This document shows positions 26,112 to 41,100 of a stretch of DNA of 64,000 nt, one piece after another; positions within the stretch are counted from its first letter, which is position 1; each line of letters begins with the position of its first letter. The DNA lies in NCBI GenBank assembly GCA_026874595.1, contig CM049318.1, positions 38,959,956-39,023,955 of the forward strand. Direction: 5' to 3'. A program made the translations under genes and the position numbers. The stretch is from Sipunculus nudus. Taxonomy: Eukaryota; Annelida; Sipuncula; Golfingiida; Sipunculidae. The notes below the pieces were generated by a model. It made no database searches, was not told where the DNA came from, and was given only the letters and a program-made list of their open reading frames with translations.

Positions 26112-29100
26112 CTATTTTAACACCAGATCAGGATTCGTTTTTATGCCGTTCATATGATCAATTCGCTGTTGTATCCGGCTTCCAAGCTTGTTGTACTTTT
26201 TCTTCAAAAAGAAATCCAACTCTTGTTCACGAATTTCTCTGCAACAAAGTACCAGAAACATTTCAGGATGGATCAGATATTCAGCTGATGATTTATAACA
26301 TCCCACTTCAAAATAATGATTACGATTTTGCTATAATTTAAACTTAAATTATCAGCTCAAATTCTTTATTTTTTTTATTTTCATCCAGAATGACTACGAT
26401 GATGTATGACTCTTCACATTACAGCAATGTTCCTTCACAACTGAACTGAAGTTGGCCGTCTCAAGAACACCTGTCCTCAGGGGTAGCATGTCACTTTGTG
26501 GTTAAAGAACTTGAGTTTGTAGATGACAGTCTCTGTTTTGTCACCCGAGCCCAAATGAAACAATGACAAGAAGGTGACGCCATCAACAGATCCCTCATCA
26601 ATTTTATTTATAGGTTACAAGATTACTTCATTAATCCCCCTCTGTGCGTCAAAGATTCTGTATCCAGAGTTATCACAACAACATATAAACCTAATCAGAG
26701 GAGACCGTGACTCACCTCGGAACTGGACCATTACTGGACACAGGGATGTTGGTGGAGGGCATCTTATTTCCATGTGGGAACAAATCCCTGTTAAAGAAAT
26801 AGATCATATATATGATGTACTGCATACAAACAAGAGAATCATCCTATTTGATCATTTACTTTCCAAATTGCATTAAAGGTCTCCAAAATATGCCTTTCGG
26901 TACCGGTAGTTATAGTATGATAACCCACGAATAATTGATATTAGAAGTTGGATAATGAAATCTTGTGTGCACATTCTGCAGGATCGGAAACTTCATCTGA
27001 CCGCAGACAAAGATCTTGACAAAAAACACGGCAGCTTACTTTACGTATTTATATACTATTGTAGGGTGAAATTAATACAATAGTATGTAAGCATGATATG
27101 TCAAGGATGTAACTTTTAAGGATACAGATTTATTGAGTTAATATTAATTTCCTAAAATTAAAGAACAAAATTTAAAAAAAATAAACATTGTTTTTTTATT
27201 ATTGGACCTCAAACCAGCCTTTTTTCAATAGTTAAACTTGATCAATACTGATTATTCATGATATGTATTTTGAAACCATCATAAAATAGCATATATATTT
27301 TATACATAGCAAATATATTCTGTATCTTTCAGTGTATGCATACTGGATCACCAAGCCTTACCAAAGACCAAATGTTCTAAATAATAAGGCTAGATTATTT
27401 TGCAATCTCCTGGACTGACAACACAAGAAACCACAATATATATTAACCTAAACACTGCTTATGAAAACATATCCATAATGTTTAAAGTCCATAAAATTTT
27501 CTGTTTTACAGTATATAGAGTTATACATACTCTTTGTTGACTCTGTCATCCTGAATGCCTGTAGATCTGTCCACCTGGGCAAACTGAGCATTGACCATTT
27601 CTGGAGTCAGTTCCAAACCTGATGTCTCCTCACTGATACATGGAAATTAAATAACTAAAGGTGTTACTGTGAATCTGTTATATGAATAGTATAGTTTTGC
27701 CATTTTGTATTTTATCACAAGAATGAAAACTTCTTTCAGGTAATTTTGAAACTTTACAAAATTTTCACTGGTTAGTTCAAATTTATTCAAAAATATTCCA
27801 ATACTACATGACCTTTATTGTGGCACAATATGAAAATATTTAATGTTAACAATTTTTCATGGAATGTATTTCTTTTTATACAAAGTAATCATGAGTCTAT
27901 AGTCCGTTCCAGCACCCCTGTCCACCTGTTTTTTCTTGATTATTTTTTTTATAATAAAAGAAAGTCCAAACTTTTTAATCTTAGGGCAGAAAGAGGAAAA
28001 AGCGTAATTAACTTTTATGGAAATAATAGCGTACCTCGTGTCATTTTCCTGTAAACAATTTAAAACCATTTTATGAGTAACAAGTCTATTCTATAGCGAC
28101 ATCGTGCCACTAATCTGTGAAATGGGCATATCAGGGATTAGTGATGACGTCATAATAGACGTGACGTACTAAAGAGGCGCCCATATTCATGGGACCAATA
28201 ATCAAGAGCTGCTGACCCCTGTTTATAGCGAGACTTATATTCTCCACGTGCACGCGCTTCACTGTTACGTCACATTACTTTATACAAGGAGGATAAACAA
28301 TGGCCACTTATTAGGGACGCCATGAACCACGGATATATATGAGATATGTCAACCAGGCCGTAAAGTGAATAATATTTATATTTTGAGTAGGTAAGGTACC
28401 AAAAATTACGCTTTTGCCTTTTAATGCCATTGGTGCAAATTTTGATTTGCAAGTTTGTCTTATGTAGAGATAAACGCGAAAAAATAGGTGGACAGGGGTG
28501 CTGGAACGGACTATAGTAATTTTCAACAGTTTAGAATTCTGACTTGGATATATAATTATTGCAACATAACATAAAATAATCTTCAAATTATGTAATTTTT
28601 TAATATATTGCAACAGCAATTACTCAATATTCACACTTACAAAAGACCAAAGACCAAACAATTTAATGAAAATATAAACTCAAAATTTGAATAGAAAGTT
28701 ATTAATAGATGTAATGCACTTTAATAATTTTCTACATATAACTGCTTCTATCCCGTGTATTTAAAGAGTAAAATGGACCACAGAAATTCAGTCTTATGTA
28801 TAAAAATTAAAAATAAAATTAAAATAAAGGTTATTACTTCTAAATTTTTCCTTGCCAAGTGCATATAACCCTGAAATCCAGAAGACCTGGCAGTTACCTA
28901 TCCTTCTCATTGTAAGGTAATGCATGGCAATATATATTTAGTTAAAAGGCAGAACAGTATTTGCATTTTGTAATCTGAAAATGAAGCTCTGGTAGGATGT
29001 TAAATTTTGAAATATCAATGTAGAAAAAAATAATAAAATAAAACAAATGACTTCAAACAGACAGGAAGCAGGTATATTTTCTAGGTTGGCTATACTGCAA

Positions 29101-32100
29101 TCATGTAAACAATAATTATGTTCAAACAAAACAATAGTGAGTACTTAACGATTGGAGTCCTACATCATTACCCAAGTGTTCGTGCTGATTCAGCATCTTC
29201 CTGATGATTTAGACACTCACCCGTCAGACTCCACTATATTCTCTGCCTCCTCAGGGGGTAGACCATCAAATAAACTGGGTACATCTTCAGGTAGCATCTC
29301 TGCACCAAAAGGATCAGTCCTAATAACATACAGACATCACATTCACTAATATTGCCGAGGGAACACAGTGGACACTCAAGGTTGGTGCAGTTATGGCTTG
29401 CTACAGGGGGGAAAATGTCCATAACCATAATCACCCAAGGTCTGGCTATCTATTATTAATAAAATACTGATATATGTATGACAAAGAGAATATCTTAAAT
29501 TTTTATAAGGTTTTGCTGATTGATCAATGTAGTAGAAAATACGGAGGGTCAAACTGGGTCACAGAGACAAGTTTCTGCCACTCTCTCTCTCTCCACCCAA
29601 AGTAAAAAGTACAAAAAAAGGCTAGGATTTATGTGTCTGGTATCCACATATGCTATGAAGAAACCATAAAATACAGACTGAACTCAGTATGGTATTGTGC
29701 TTGCTACAGTCCTGATCCTAGATACCTGCTGTTAGACACACTACTTTCACCAATTAGTGCCATTTAGTGGATTCTTAAGACATAGAGTATTAAATATTTG
29801 CCTCTTACAGTAATGTAGCCTCATCACCTGCAGACTGCTATACTGGCAAAAGGGAAATTATCGTGAAATTAAAAACTTTGTAAATATGACTCCTGTTTTA
29901 TACACAGGTAAACAGCCACTTATATTATAGCCACACTGGCATCTCATAATGTGCCAATATATTATGCCTGATACTTCAATGCCAATATATTTTTATATTA
30001 GCTGTCAGTCACAGATTGATATTATAAAATGTATCAAATCTTTCATATATCTGCCACCAATGAAGTATATTTACCACATATTCTCTGTTTCCTTAGGTCC
30101 CCATAATTTTTTAAAGCTTTTGCATGCAAACTAGGTAATTTATATAATAATGGTTATGTACTTATGTAAGTTAATGTAAGGTAAAAATTAAATCCTCACA
30201 AAACACTGGCTAATTGGAAATTGTGAAAAGTTAACCCTGTGAATACTAAGCCAACCACAGTATATATTGGCACTTTTTAACTAGAATATCAGCAGAAGCT
30301 GACAAAAGCCCTCAGCCAAAACAACAGTGTTTAGAGGTGGTAACAGTTACAAGTACTAAATATCTGTTCTCACATGGATGAATATCTGTACATGTCTCAG
30401 GTTATAAATTTAAAATGGAGAGGTATGTACCATGATTCATAACAATCCACCAAATGCTTCCTGAAAAATAAGCTTCTAAGTTTTATTCTATTATAAGCTC
30501 TGTGACCTTGAAAGTAGGTCAAGGTCACCCATCTTCGAACTTGACCAAGATTTTGTAGATATACGTCTTCACCAAAGAAATAAAATTCCTCTTGTGATTC
30601 CTTTTAGAGATATCCCGCTCACAAGGCCAAAGTTGATAAATCCAAGAAAAATTCATTAAAAATCAGAAATTGCAGGTGGCGCCCAAAACTTCTGCAGCAG
30701 TTACAGACCATCAGTCCCTATGATCATAGTAAGAATTGTGAAAATCCACCCAATGGTTTCTGAGAAATAAGCTTCTATATGTTTTTTCTATAATCAGCTC
30801 TAAAACGTAGAAAAATAGGTCAAGGTCACCCATCTTCGAACTTGACCGAGATTTTGTCAATATACATCTTCACCGAAAAATAAAATTCCTACGGTGAATC
30901 CTTTTAGAGATATCCCGCTCACAAGCCCAAAGTTGAAAAATCCGATAAAAATTCATTAAAAATCAGAAATTGTAGGTGGCGCCACCAAACTTGTGAAGCA
31001 GGTACAGACTATCAGTCTCAATAATCATAGTAAGTTTTGTGAAAATCCACCAAATGGTTCCTGAGTAATAAGCATCTAAGTGTTTTTCTATAATCAGCTC
31101 TAAAATGTAGAAAAATAGGTCAAGGTCACCCATCTTCGAACTTGACCGAGATTTTGTCGATATACATCTTTACCAAGGAAATAAAATTCTGACGATGAAT
31201 CCTTTTCAAGATATCCCGCTCACAAGGTAAAAGTTAACGGACGCCGGACGGACGGGCGGACGGACAGCTTGGGTGACGACAATAGCCCATCAGCCTAAGG
31301 GCTGAGGGCTAAAAAGAGGAACAGGGCGAGCAGATACTGACCATCTGGGTACCCAGACATTGGTGAGTGTGGGCGTGTTGCTGAGGGAGGTCAAGCCTTG
31401 TGATGGGAACTTCTTCCACTGCATTACCCCTTTAATCACTTCCTGTAAAACGTGCAAAAAGAAAGTCACATTTGTGGATGTCTGATGAATTCTGATAATC
31501 ACACAGTATTTGAAAACAGCATTGGTGTCAACAGAAAACCATGCAACCAGATGCAACAGCAAAGAGAACAAATTCACATGTTCTCAACCATCTAGAATAT
31601 TGATAAACATACACATAACAACAACATGACAGAAAATGAAAGATTTTTTCATACAATTAAAGATATGATCCTATGAAAACTAACAGAACATAGCTACAGC
31701 AGCAGCAGGAAAACTAACAAAAGAACATACATATGATTTAAAATACCAATTTTACCTCTGCAATCTCAAGAATTGTTACAAATTTTAATATAAAAGGGAA
31801 ACTAGAATAAGTTTGTTGCAAAAACAGGTACATGTCTCAACTCATGGGCCCCCATCCCCAAATCTGAGTGGGAAAATATGCACTGTTTCAAAAGTTATTA
31901 TGTTTACAATTATCATATTTCAACAGATTTGACCTTAAAGATCAATTTCAAGGTAATAAGTTTTCAAACTCCTTAGTTTTCAAACTCTCTGGGCACTTGG
32001 TTGAAACATATGGTGTATCAACCTTGAGGAAAAAATATGCAGTATATCAACAGTTATGAGGTTCACAAAAATCCTAGATTTTTGAAAAATTGATGAAGAA

Positions 32101-35100
32101 GATGAAGGTAAAAATCTCCAGTTTTTAATTTTCCCACAGGTTTTGTTTGAAACAATCAGTGTACAATATTTGAAGAAAAATGTGCAATACCTCAGAAGCT
32201 ATGGGGTTCATAATTTTTTTTATTTCAGCTTATTTGACCTTGAAGATGAAGGCCAGGCTCATTGGTTTACGAATTCATTTGAGATTTTGGTTCATAATTT
32301 TTTTTTATTTCAGCTTATTTGACCTTGAAGATGAAGGCCAGGGTCATTGGTTTACGAATTCATTTGAGATTTTGGTAGAAACAATTATGTATTATATTTC
32401 ACTAAAAGATTAATTAGTGGTTCCAAAGACAGAGTTCTAAAAAAAATCTCTCTTTTAGTTGATTTGACCATGAAGATGAATGCCAAGTCGTTTAAGATCT
32501 TAGTTGAAACAACTTTTGTTTCAAATCTGAGCTTGTCAAATTTGATAAGGTCACATTTGAGGGAAAAATATGCAATAATGCAATAGTAATGGTGTTCACA
32601 TTTTTTTCTATTTTGACTTATTTGACCTTGAAGATGAAGGTCAATGTCACTGGTTTTTTAACACATTCAAGATATTAGTATATCAATTTTACTATAAAAT
32701 TTCTTGTAAAAAAAAATGGTTAAAAAGTTATTGCATTCACAAGAAATGACACACACATCAACAGACTTTACAGTCTCCCCATGGGAGGGGACCAAACACT
32801 TTCTCCCCCATGGGAGGGTAGACATAATTCAAGAGAATGACATCTAATCAGTAAGAATCAGCAGAAAATAAGGATGTGAAAAAATGTTATTTCGAATTGT
32901 GGCAGAAAATTTTCCTTTTTTCTCCTACCTCTCTGTCCAGATATTGTCGCTGTGTGCTCATGTGAGGATTATTAGAGTCCAGACTCGTATACCTGGGCAG
33001 CGGACACAGGTGAAAGTCAGGGTCAACTTCTGCATAAGGCATGGGAGCATGAAATACCTGCAGACCAGGTGCTGGATTCTGAAATGTAATAATTATACTC
33101 ATATAATCATAAAAATAACAAATAAAATTTAGTGTTCAAAGGCCATGTTGCTCAGGTGAATGTGCCACATCACTGTAGATTACAGCATATTATACAGATC
33201 ATACTGACCTAAGTTTAGGTATCTGAGGAATCTGAGGCTTTTAAAGCTTCCTGGGACAAATGGTAACAATTAAAGCCTTTAACAGAACAATTGAAAGAAA
33301 AGGCTGACACAAAATGCTTTAATTTAAACAAGCTTCCATCATAATATGGTTTCATTATAAACATTTCAGACACTAAAAATAATATTTTTACTGAAAACTA
33401 TTGTATTAATTGCAGAATTTATATTTCATCAAAAAGTCATTTTATAATCTCAACTGACAAGTACATCTGAAAAAAAAATCACCTTTATATGTGTCAGAAG
33501 TTATGACAGACAGAAGAACAAACAACAAAGATCTTGGGATATTTGGAATAGTTTAACATGAGCCTACTGAATATTTTCATTTTTTTAAACTGAAATTTCA
33601 ATTAAAGATGAAAATCTTATTTTTTCAGTTTTTAATCACAGTAACTTGATATGACATTTGGTAAAATATGACATTTAATTTATGGTTCTGCCATCATTCA
33701 ATATTTGACTGATTATATCAATATTTTTTTAAATCACCAATCCATACAAGGTAGTACTGCAAAACTTACAAATATATGGAGAGATGGGTACTCCATGGGC
33801 TGGAACAGTGCCTGGGGTGGAGTCAGAGCCAGCACTTCTTGCTGCTGCTGGGTTTCTGCAGCCTCTGTCTCCATTGCTGGTTCTTTAACAGCTGCTGGTG
33901 CTTCAGGAAGTGGCAGGGAGATCACCTCATCCTGCAGACAGAAAAACAAATTGTCTATAGCCTTTCTGTGTTCTAAAATGAGAATTATAAATAAGTTTAT
34001 CATTCAAACATAAATAAAACACCTGATACCACCTAACTTCAGAAAATTCCCTGTAAGCTTCAAAAAACAATTTTTAAAGTCACTCTGTATTTTTGACATA
34101 AAAATATTTGTACACACCTAAAAAAACTGCTAAGAAAGTCTTTGAGACATATCAAAGAAACATTACAGTTCCCAAAGTGGGTCGAAAAAAGGAAGAAGAT
34201 CTTGTTTTTAAAGTTGGAGTGATGGGCATACATTACACAGACTTGAACCAGGGAATGGAAGGGTCAATGCAGGTGTGAATCTGGGGGTTGGGGAAGATTT
34301 GGGGGTCAAGACCCCCCCCCCCCCCCTTCCTGCTTCCAAGCACCAACCTTTTTTTAGACAAATTTTAAACCATGACAGGTAAATTCCATGGAATGATCAC
34401 ACAATGTCACCCGTTGCCGCCCCCCCCCCCCCATCTGCAAAAAAACCTGGATCCAAGCCTGCAATGTCTCAAATATTGTGCATGATAATGGGTAAGAACA
34501 GCAGTCTAAGACAGGGGTGGAGCGTGAATGGTTACCCTTAGCAAGCTGATAATGGTAACAAAACAAATGGAACACTCTTACCTCTGCCCCTGTTCTGAGT
34601 GTTCGACAGAGTTTTGGTGGCACATATCCACTTGAGGCATCATGGACACTGTGTCTCTTGTATCCCATTAGTTTGTACTGTTGTGGAACCTGAACAAACA
34701 CCATAAATTAGGAATGATCACTCTTTAACACACTAAATATTTATTTAAACAGAATGTCCATGGACAGTAGCATAACCTGCTGGATGGCAGACCTACAAGT
34801 TGAAATGGTAAGTATTTATTAAGTATTTCAGGTTGTCTACAGGTAGGTCTACAGATGACCAAGGTATCACACCCTGTAGTTAAGACTGTTAATTTTAGAG
34901 GTTTTGTTTTGTTAAGATTGTGCATTTAAGTTGCCAGAGGGATTTATATGTTTTTTATCCTACTGGTAAAAATTGTGTACATCTACCTAAAGTGTACTAT
35001 ATAATCTTAAAACATGCACTCTATATAATTATATAGTGTGTGAATTTTGCAAGACCACAGTATATATAAAATTCCTGTCTGTTCAGGTAAATAGAACTAT

Positions 35101-38100
35101 CAATGAGACATAAAAACTGTCTATTTAAACATTTTTAACTCAATGTTCATTTAAACATTTTTAACTCAAAAACATGTTCATAACATGTTTATTATCTTTT
35201 TACATGTAAAATACTAGTTTTGAAAAAACTTATCATTTTGTATGTTCTTGATGCAAAAGAACAGAAAATTATTTTGTTTCATCAAGTAAATATTACCAGA
35301 GGCTAAGGCCCTTACCTTTAACTGGAAGTAAGGAACTTTTGTCTGGACAATGACTTCTGTTGGTTTGAATGGTACCACTCCCAACGCATCAACAGCCTGC
35401 AAGAAACAGCGTACACACTGTTTTTATATGTGCTGAAAAGTTTGGGCCTGGGACTATGAGTTAAAAAGCCAGAAACAGCAGTATATAGAAAATAATCAGG
35501 CCCAGATGAGTCAAACAACAGGCATTCCTTGCTGGGTAAAATTCCTTTCAAAGCTACTTCTGCTGCGATCTCAGTTTGTTCTTACCACACACAGGAAAGT
35601 GCTGCTGGGATAGCTGGATCCATTTCTGGCATCAGTTCATTGTCATTACCAATACTAAAAGTTTAAAATTCTTTCTGCTGTATATCTTTAACTGCTATTA
35701 TAATTAGCCAACTGCTGAACAGGTACCTAATGACTAAATGAGCAAAGTTGGTTATGATTAAATTTCTTGGAAAGACCTTAGTTCAGCAAGGCAATGATGT
35801 GTGATGCTGTCTTTGTAAAAACCGACTTGGGATAGTCAAAGAGTCAAAAATTAGTTATTTAATTTGACATCCAATGCCAGTACCTGTAGTAAGTGTTCCA
35901 ATACAGCAAGAGTAAGTTTGATAGCTCTCTGAATGTTATCAATTTTATCAACTGGTCCAGGCTAGGAAATTCTTCAGTTCAAACAATTTTTTTTTTCATG
36001 ACAAGGTTTTCAGTCTAAATCTAGATATCTAAACTATAGGCCGATGTTATAATTAATGTGTTCAGGTTGATTATATGTATTACCATATCATCCTTCTGGC
36101 TGGGTGGCTTGTACGTGGGGAATGTTATGCTCTTGACTTTGTGTGGAGCAAGTTGGAAGTCCTCCAGGCCTGACTTGTCATCTTTCTTTTCTTCAGGTAA
36201 AGGCACTGTCAACACAGTCATATGTGTAACATTAGCCTCTATAAACAATAATTAAATAACCTTCATATACATTTTCATCCACATAGAAAATAAAACAATC
36301 AACACTACTTATTCATTCATTCTAACTGCATTTGAGACAAAATAACAAGTATAAAAATATGAGACACAATGAAATTTAATGGGTCAAGTTTTTATACTTG
36401 GTGTAGGGCACTGACAGATACATTTATAAATTAGTCATACAGAAATACAGCATAAGCTGTTTCTCACAAACCAAGGGGGCGGAAAGAGCCCATCTGGTGG
36501 TTAATGTGTTTAAATTTGGAACTAAGGTTCTTGGAGAGATCTCTACTGTGACACAGAGGAAAGACTGTGAACTCTAGAAAGGACCTTACCTAATAGATTC
36601 ACTTTGTCTTAACTCAAGTTATGCATGCTGTGTTTTTCTTTGCCTCATAAATATAAACCTTATAACCAGAAGGTAAAATAATAATAATATTGCTCTTGTC
36701 ATTTGATGAATATCCTCAACCTCATTAAATAAATATCACCCTCTACAGGCCTGGCCATGGACCTATCCATTTCACAGGATTTTTGATGAGTTAATAAAAG
36801 CAGTAACTCACCTGGTAGTTTTCCATCTTTACTTTTACGAGCCCAAGCCAGCAGGGTTTGTCTGAGAGACAGCACCTTCCTGTCTGCACGTATCCGTACA
36901 ATGATCTGTATATACAGAAGAAGGAAAAGCCATCAATAAACACGGCTATAGTTAAGTAAGCCAGTCTGGGTTAATACCAGTAAGCAGTATAAAGTACTGC
37001 TCTGTCCTTGTGATCTACAGTTTAAACCAAAGCATTGTCTATAAAGGTAGATCTATTAGGTACATCTAATTATTTCATGTTTTTTAAGAGAAAAACCAGA
37101 CATTTTGAGCAATGAGTAAAAGAAAGCAATGTGTAAAAGAAAACACAAGTTGCCAAATAAAAAAAAGAAAATACTATGCATGTGTATATATAAATAACAA
37201 AATGAAACAATGACCTGACAATCAAAGTTTCCTGATAATTTTTTAACAATTTTAAATGACAATGACAGTTAGTAACAGTACCAAGTACACTGAAATAAAC
37301 AGTACAGCAAAAATACTTGTTCTTTACTTCATTCATCATTATTTGCAATTAAGTACATAAAAAAATTCATGTTTACTACTGTATTTAAGCTTATAACATT
37401 CTAAACCACCAATACTGAATTATATATCACCATACATAACCCACATCTATGAGTAAGGGAACAAATAGTGAGGTAATCTTCAATGGGGTTAGGTGGTGTG
37501 TGGTTTTCTAAAGCTTACACTACACTGACAAAGAAACTATTGCTATGACCTCACAAGGTTTATAAATTTTTAAATTATGAAAATGCAGTAAACCCTAATA
37601 TATAATGTTTTTTTAGTCAAGATGTCAAGAAGTTCCATTTTGACCATAAAGGGGCATGTGTCAGGGGAATAATATGGCATGCCACAATAAAGGATGTTTT
37701 TATATGGAATTGCTGAAGATAAAATAGAAAAAAATAAGGAAGACTCAGCAATATCTTACCTTTCTTGCTGCTTGGATGAAGCGACTGAGAGCTGAATGAC
37801 GTGTTGCCCACAGGTCATTGGTGTACATGTCAAACTGGGTACCCTCAGAGGCCAGCTGGGGAGACAATTAGTGAATTTCAAAATCTTCTAATATTAAAAA
37901 AGTGTTATGATACTACCCATAGTATTTAAGCACATTGTTAATCCAATTTTATTGAACAACAGAGGTAAATTAGTCATTAATTTAGTATCACTGAGGCAAA
38001 AATAAGGTGAGAATTCTTTAAATGAAAGATAATTTACAGAACTGTTGTCTGATTTTAACTTGTGGGTAAAACTCCATAATTTTTTAAAATAATCTTAAAT

Positions 38101-41100
38101 ATGTAAATAAGTAGATGTGCCAGTTTATGTCGTTATGTACTGCATATCTTTGCTTCTGCTAAGAGGGTATGCATTTATGCCCATTCGTGTGTTTGTTCAC
38201 AACACACTCACACAATCATGAACAGAACCTCATGTTATTTTCATGGCATTTAGGGAATAGGCTAATGAAGAATCAATTAGATTTTCTTGTGGATCCGGAA
38301 CATGATCCAGATTCAGGAATGTCATCAGAGAATCTTCACAAATGTAGTCACTTATACATGAATGGACCTGGGAATATGTGCTGAATAAGTACTTTTGGAA
38401 GCATCTAACAAAGGGATCCCCCCTCACATGGGGGAGGCTTGCATCCCTCAGAATGCAGATTTCTAGTTAACATTTCCTTACCTGTGAGGCGTCTCTGAAT
38501 GTCCTCCTGTACTGACAGGCTGTACAGCTCCTGTCCAGCTCCTTCTCCTCCACAGGGTCTCCACGTTTTAACTGTAACAGAAGGCGATATTAGTCAGTGG
38601 TAATTGATGGAAGAATGATGACTTTAATCTGTCCTACCAACCATGGGTCCACTTGTTTTTTTTAGAGATTGTTTACTTAAAATGTTATATTTTTCAATAA
38701 TTTCCTAGTGCTCCCTGTGGAAAAGAATAACTAATACAGCAATCACAAATTTTACAATAATTCTCAAGTTTATGTTTCACAGTATTTTTACTCTTTACAA
38801 TGATCTGACAGATCAGATGTGTCCCTGCATGAGAAGCCATCTTTGTTTTGGCTGGTCACACTGTTTTGGGTATGACATCATTCAATCAGCAGTTGTTAAC
38901 TGAAGCCGTTCTTTGCATGTGAACAATGACCTAAGACTGCCATAAGTGCAGCTGATATATTGTAAAGTGTACCCGGTAGCTTGTTTTCTCATATTTTAAA
39001 ATAATTCTGTTTCATAAATACTGTGCGAGGTAATTTTTCATTTCCCTAGTTGAAAATTGGGTCTATAAATTTTCTACCCTATATAACCATTTTTCTCACA
39101 AATGTAAATTTATAAAAAGTGTTCATTGCAAAAAAAAAAAAACAGGTGAACATGAGGGAATGAAACAATCTTATAACATGAGGCATGATTAAGTTTTAGT
39201 TTGCAATCAAGATTATTTCTCTTTCCACAGAACCTGTTTAATGTCAACAGGTAAAAATTAATATAATTAATGTAACTCTGACCCAGCTTTAAGTGGATGA
39301 CTTACAAAGAAATAATCTCTGGGGATTCAGGCCAGTTGTGTCTGATATCATTGGGCAAGTCAGCAGAGGCAGCGCCACCTGTCTCCTAGATATATATTAA
39401 GACAAATATGAAACATGGCCAAGAATAACTTTGCAGTTAGTCCAGGTCTGCAGCCTAGAATTATGACTTATATAAAATACGACTAATTTTCACCTTGTAG
39501 TCAATCCAAGCCTGCTGCCTCCTCTCCAGCACCTCCAGTCTCTCGTTCTGTTTCACTGGGTCAGCACCGAGCTTAACCTGCCACCTCAGCTGGTTCTGAC
39601 GCTCCTCGTACACATCCTGTCTCACAGCCTGCTCAAACACAGCCTCCTGTAAAACAAATAAAAAACATGTCCTGTCTCATGGCCTGCTCAAACACAGCCT
39701 CCTGTAAAACAAACAACAAACTGGAATGGCATTCTGATTCTGTAAGATGTGTAAAAGCTGTACCTCTGCCACAGATAAACAATCACACTTGATCAATCCC
39801 ATGACTCCACCAAAGTCAAATAATCCTGCCTTGTCCTCCCTTCTTTATGGACCTGCACCTAAACTAATTGGTGTTTTCCTTGGCCCATGCCCTACCCTTA
39901 AACAACCTTTTTTTGGAAATTTGTTCCATCCTTTATCATTATCCTGCCGACAGACAAACAAACCAACAAACCAGAGTTTCACTCAGTAGAACTAATACCT
40001 CCACCAAGGCAAAACAATCCTACTGAATTTGCTGGTTTATTTAGATATGCACCCAAATTTAACGCCCCATCCCTCCATAAAAATTTTGTGGAGATGGTTC
40101 AGTAGTCTTTTTATATTCCTATTAACATAAGAAAACAGGTTTAAGTAAAATCATAATCACCTTGGCAGAGGTAACAAGCACAAGTGGACACATAAGCAAA
40201 GAACCTGCATACTTTGTATGTGAACAACAGTCAATAACCATCACCAAGCTGTAAGTCTTGTGAGCCATAGAGTTTCTAAATACAACAGTTTGCTTTTGAT
40301 GTCAATAGTCTATGTAAATTGCCAGTACATGTTTTCAGAAGGCAAGGTGGCAGCATCATGGTACTGAGCATGGTGCCCCCCAGTGGAAAAATGGTAAATA
40401 TGCCATCTGACACTTATAACTGGGTTGCTCCAGGCATGGATTTATTTACAATATTTATTTATGTATAACTATTCATCAAATAGACCTATGTTTCATTAAG
40501 AGCCAAGACACTTTTCTCCAGATGTTCCTTTTCTAGAAATTCAAAAATAACCCTGCTTTGTTTCCCGAAAAATGAGAAAATCAAAACCTTTCACAAAGTT
40601 TAATCCAAAATGGCCCAAATCCTTCAATATCAAAGGAAGAAAATGCCATATATGGGCCTTAGACAGCTAAAGGCAGTTATCTGAGGAGACAGTTATAATT
40701 AATTTCTTTACCTGACATGTTCACTACTGATACAATGGCTTTGTGAAATAGTGAAATAAATGGGGAACATCTTCGTGATTTGTGTCAAAAGCATATTGTT
40801 ATGTCAGAGCAACAAGGTGCTTGCTCAGCCAGCCTTAACAACATTTTTTTTTTGCATTTGTGATGTGCTACACAGATGCTGGTATCTATTGCGTGACAGA
40901 AAGTTAACTGCCAGAAGTGTCTCAAATAGAGTACCATAATATCAAAGTGCAGGAATTATTTGACGAAGTGAACAGTTTCAACATCATGAAGACAATTGGA
41001 TGCAATTTCATATAAAAAAATTTTGAAATTTTGCAGCAGTACAAATAATGTTTTCTCCTTAAATAATGTAAAATGTGCAATACAAGTATGCATTAGCACT

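Noticed and set aside
26716-26770. Shorter form of CFAP221 exon 21 starting at the AAG|ATG site
   Set aside because: The acceptor at 26788 (TTCTTTAACAG) has a better pyrimidine tract and is the only one that keeps the frame from exon 20 through to exon 22.
33705-34013. Plus-strand frames opposite CFAP221 exon 16
   Set aside because: Shadow of the minus-strand exon at 33770-33931, which matches the CFAP221 family in the other strand.
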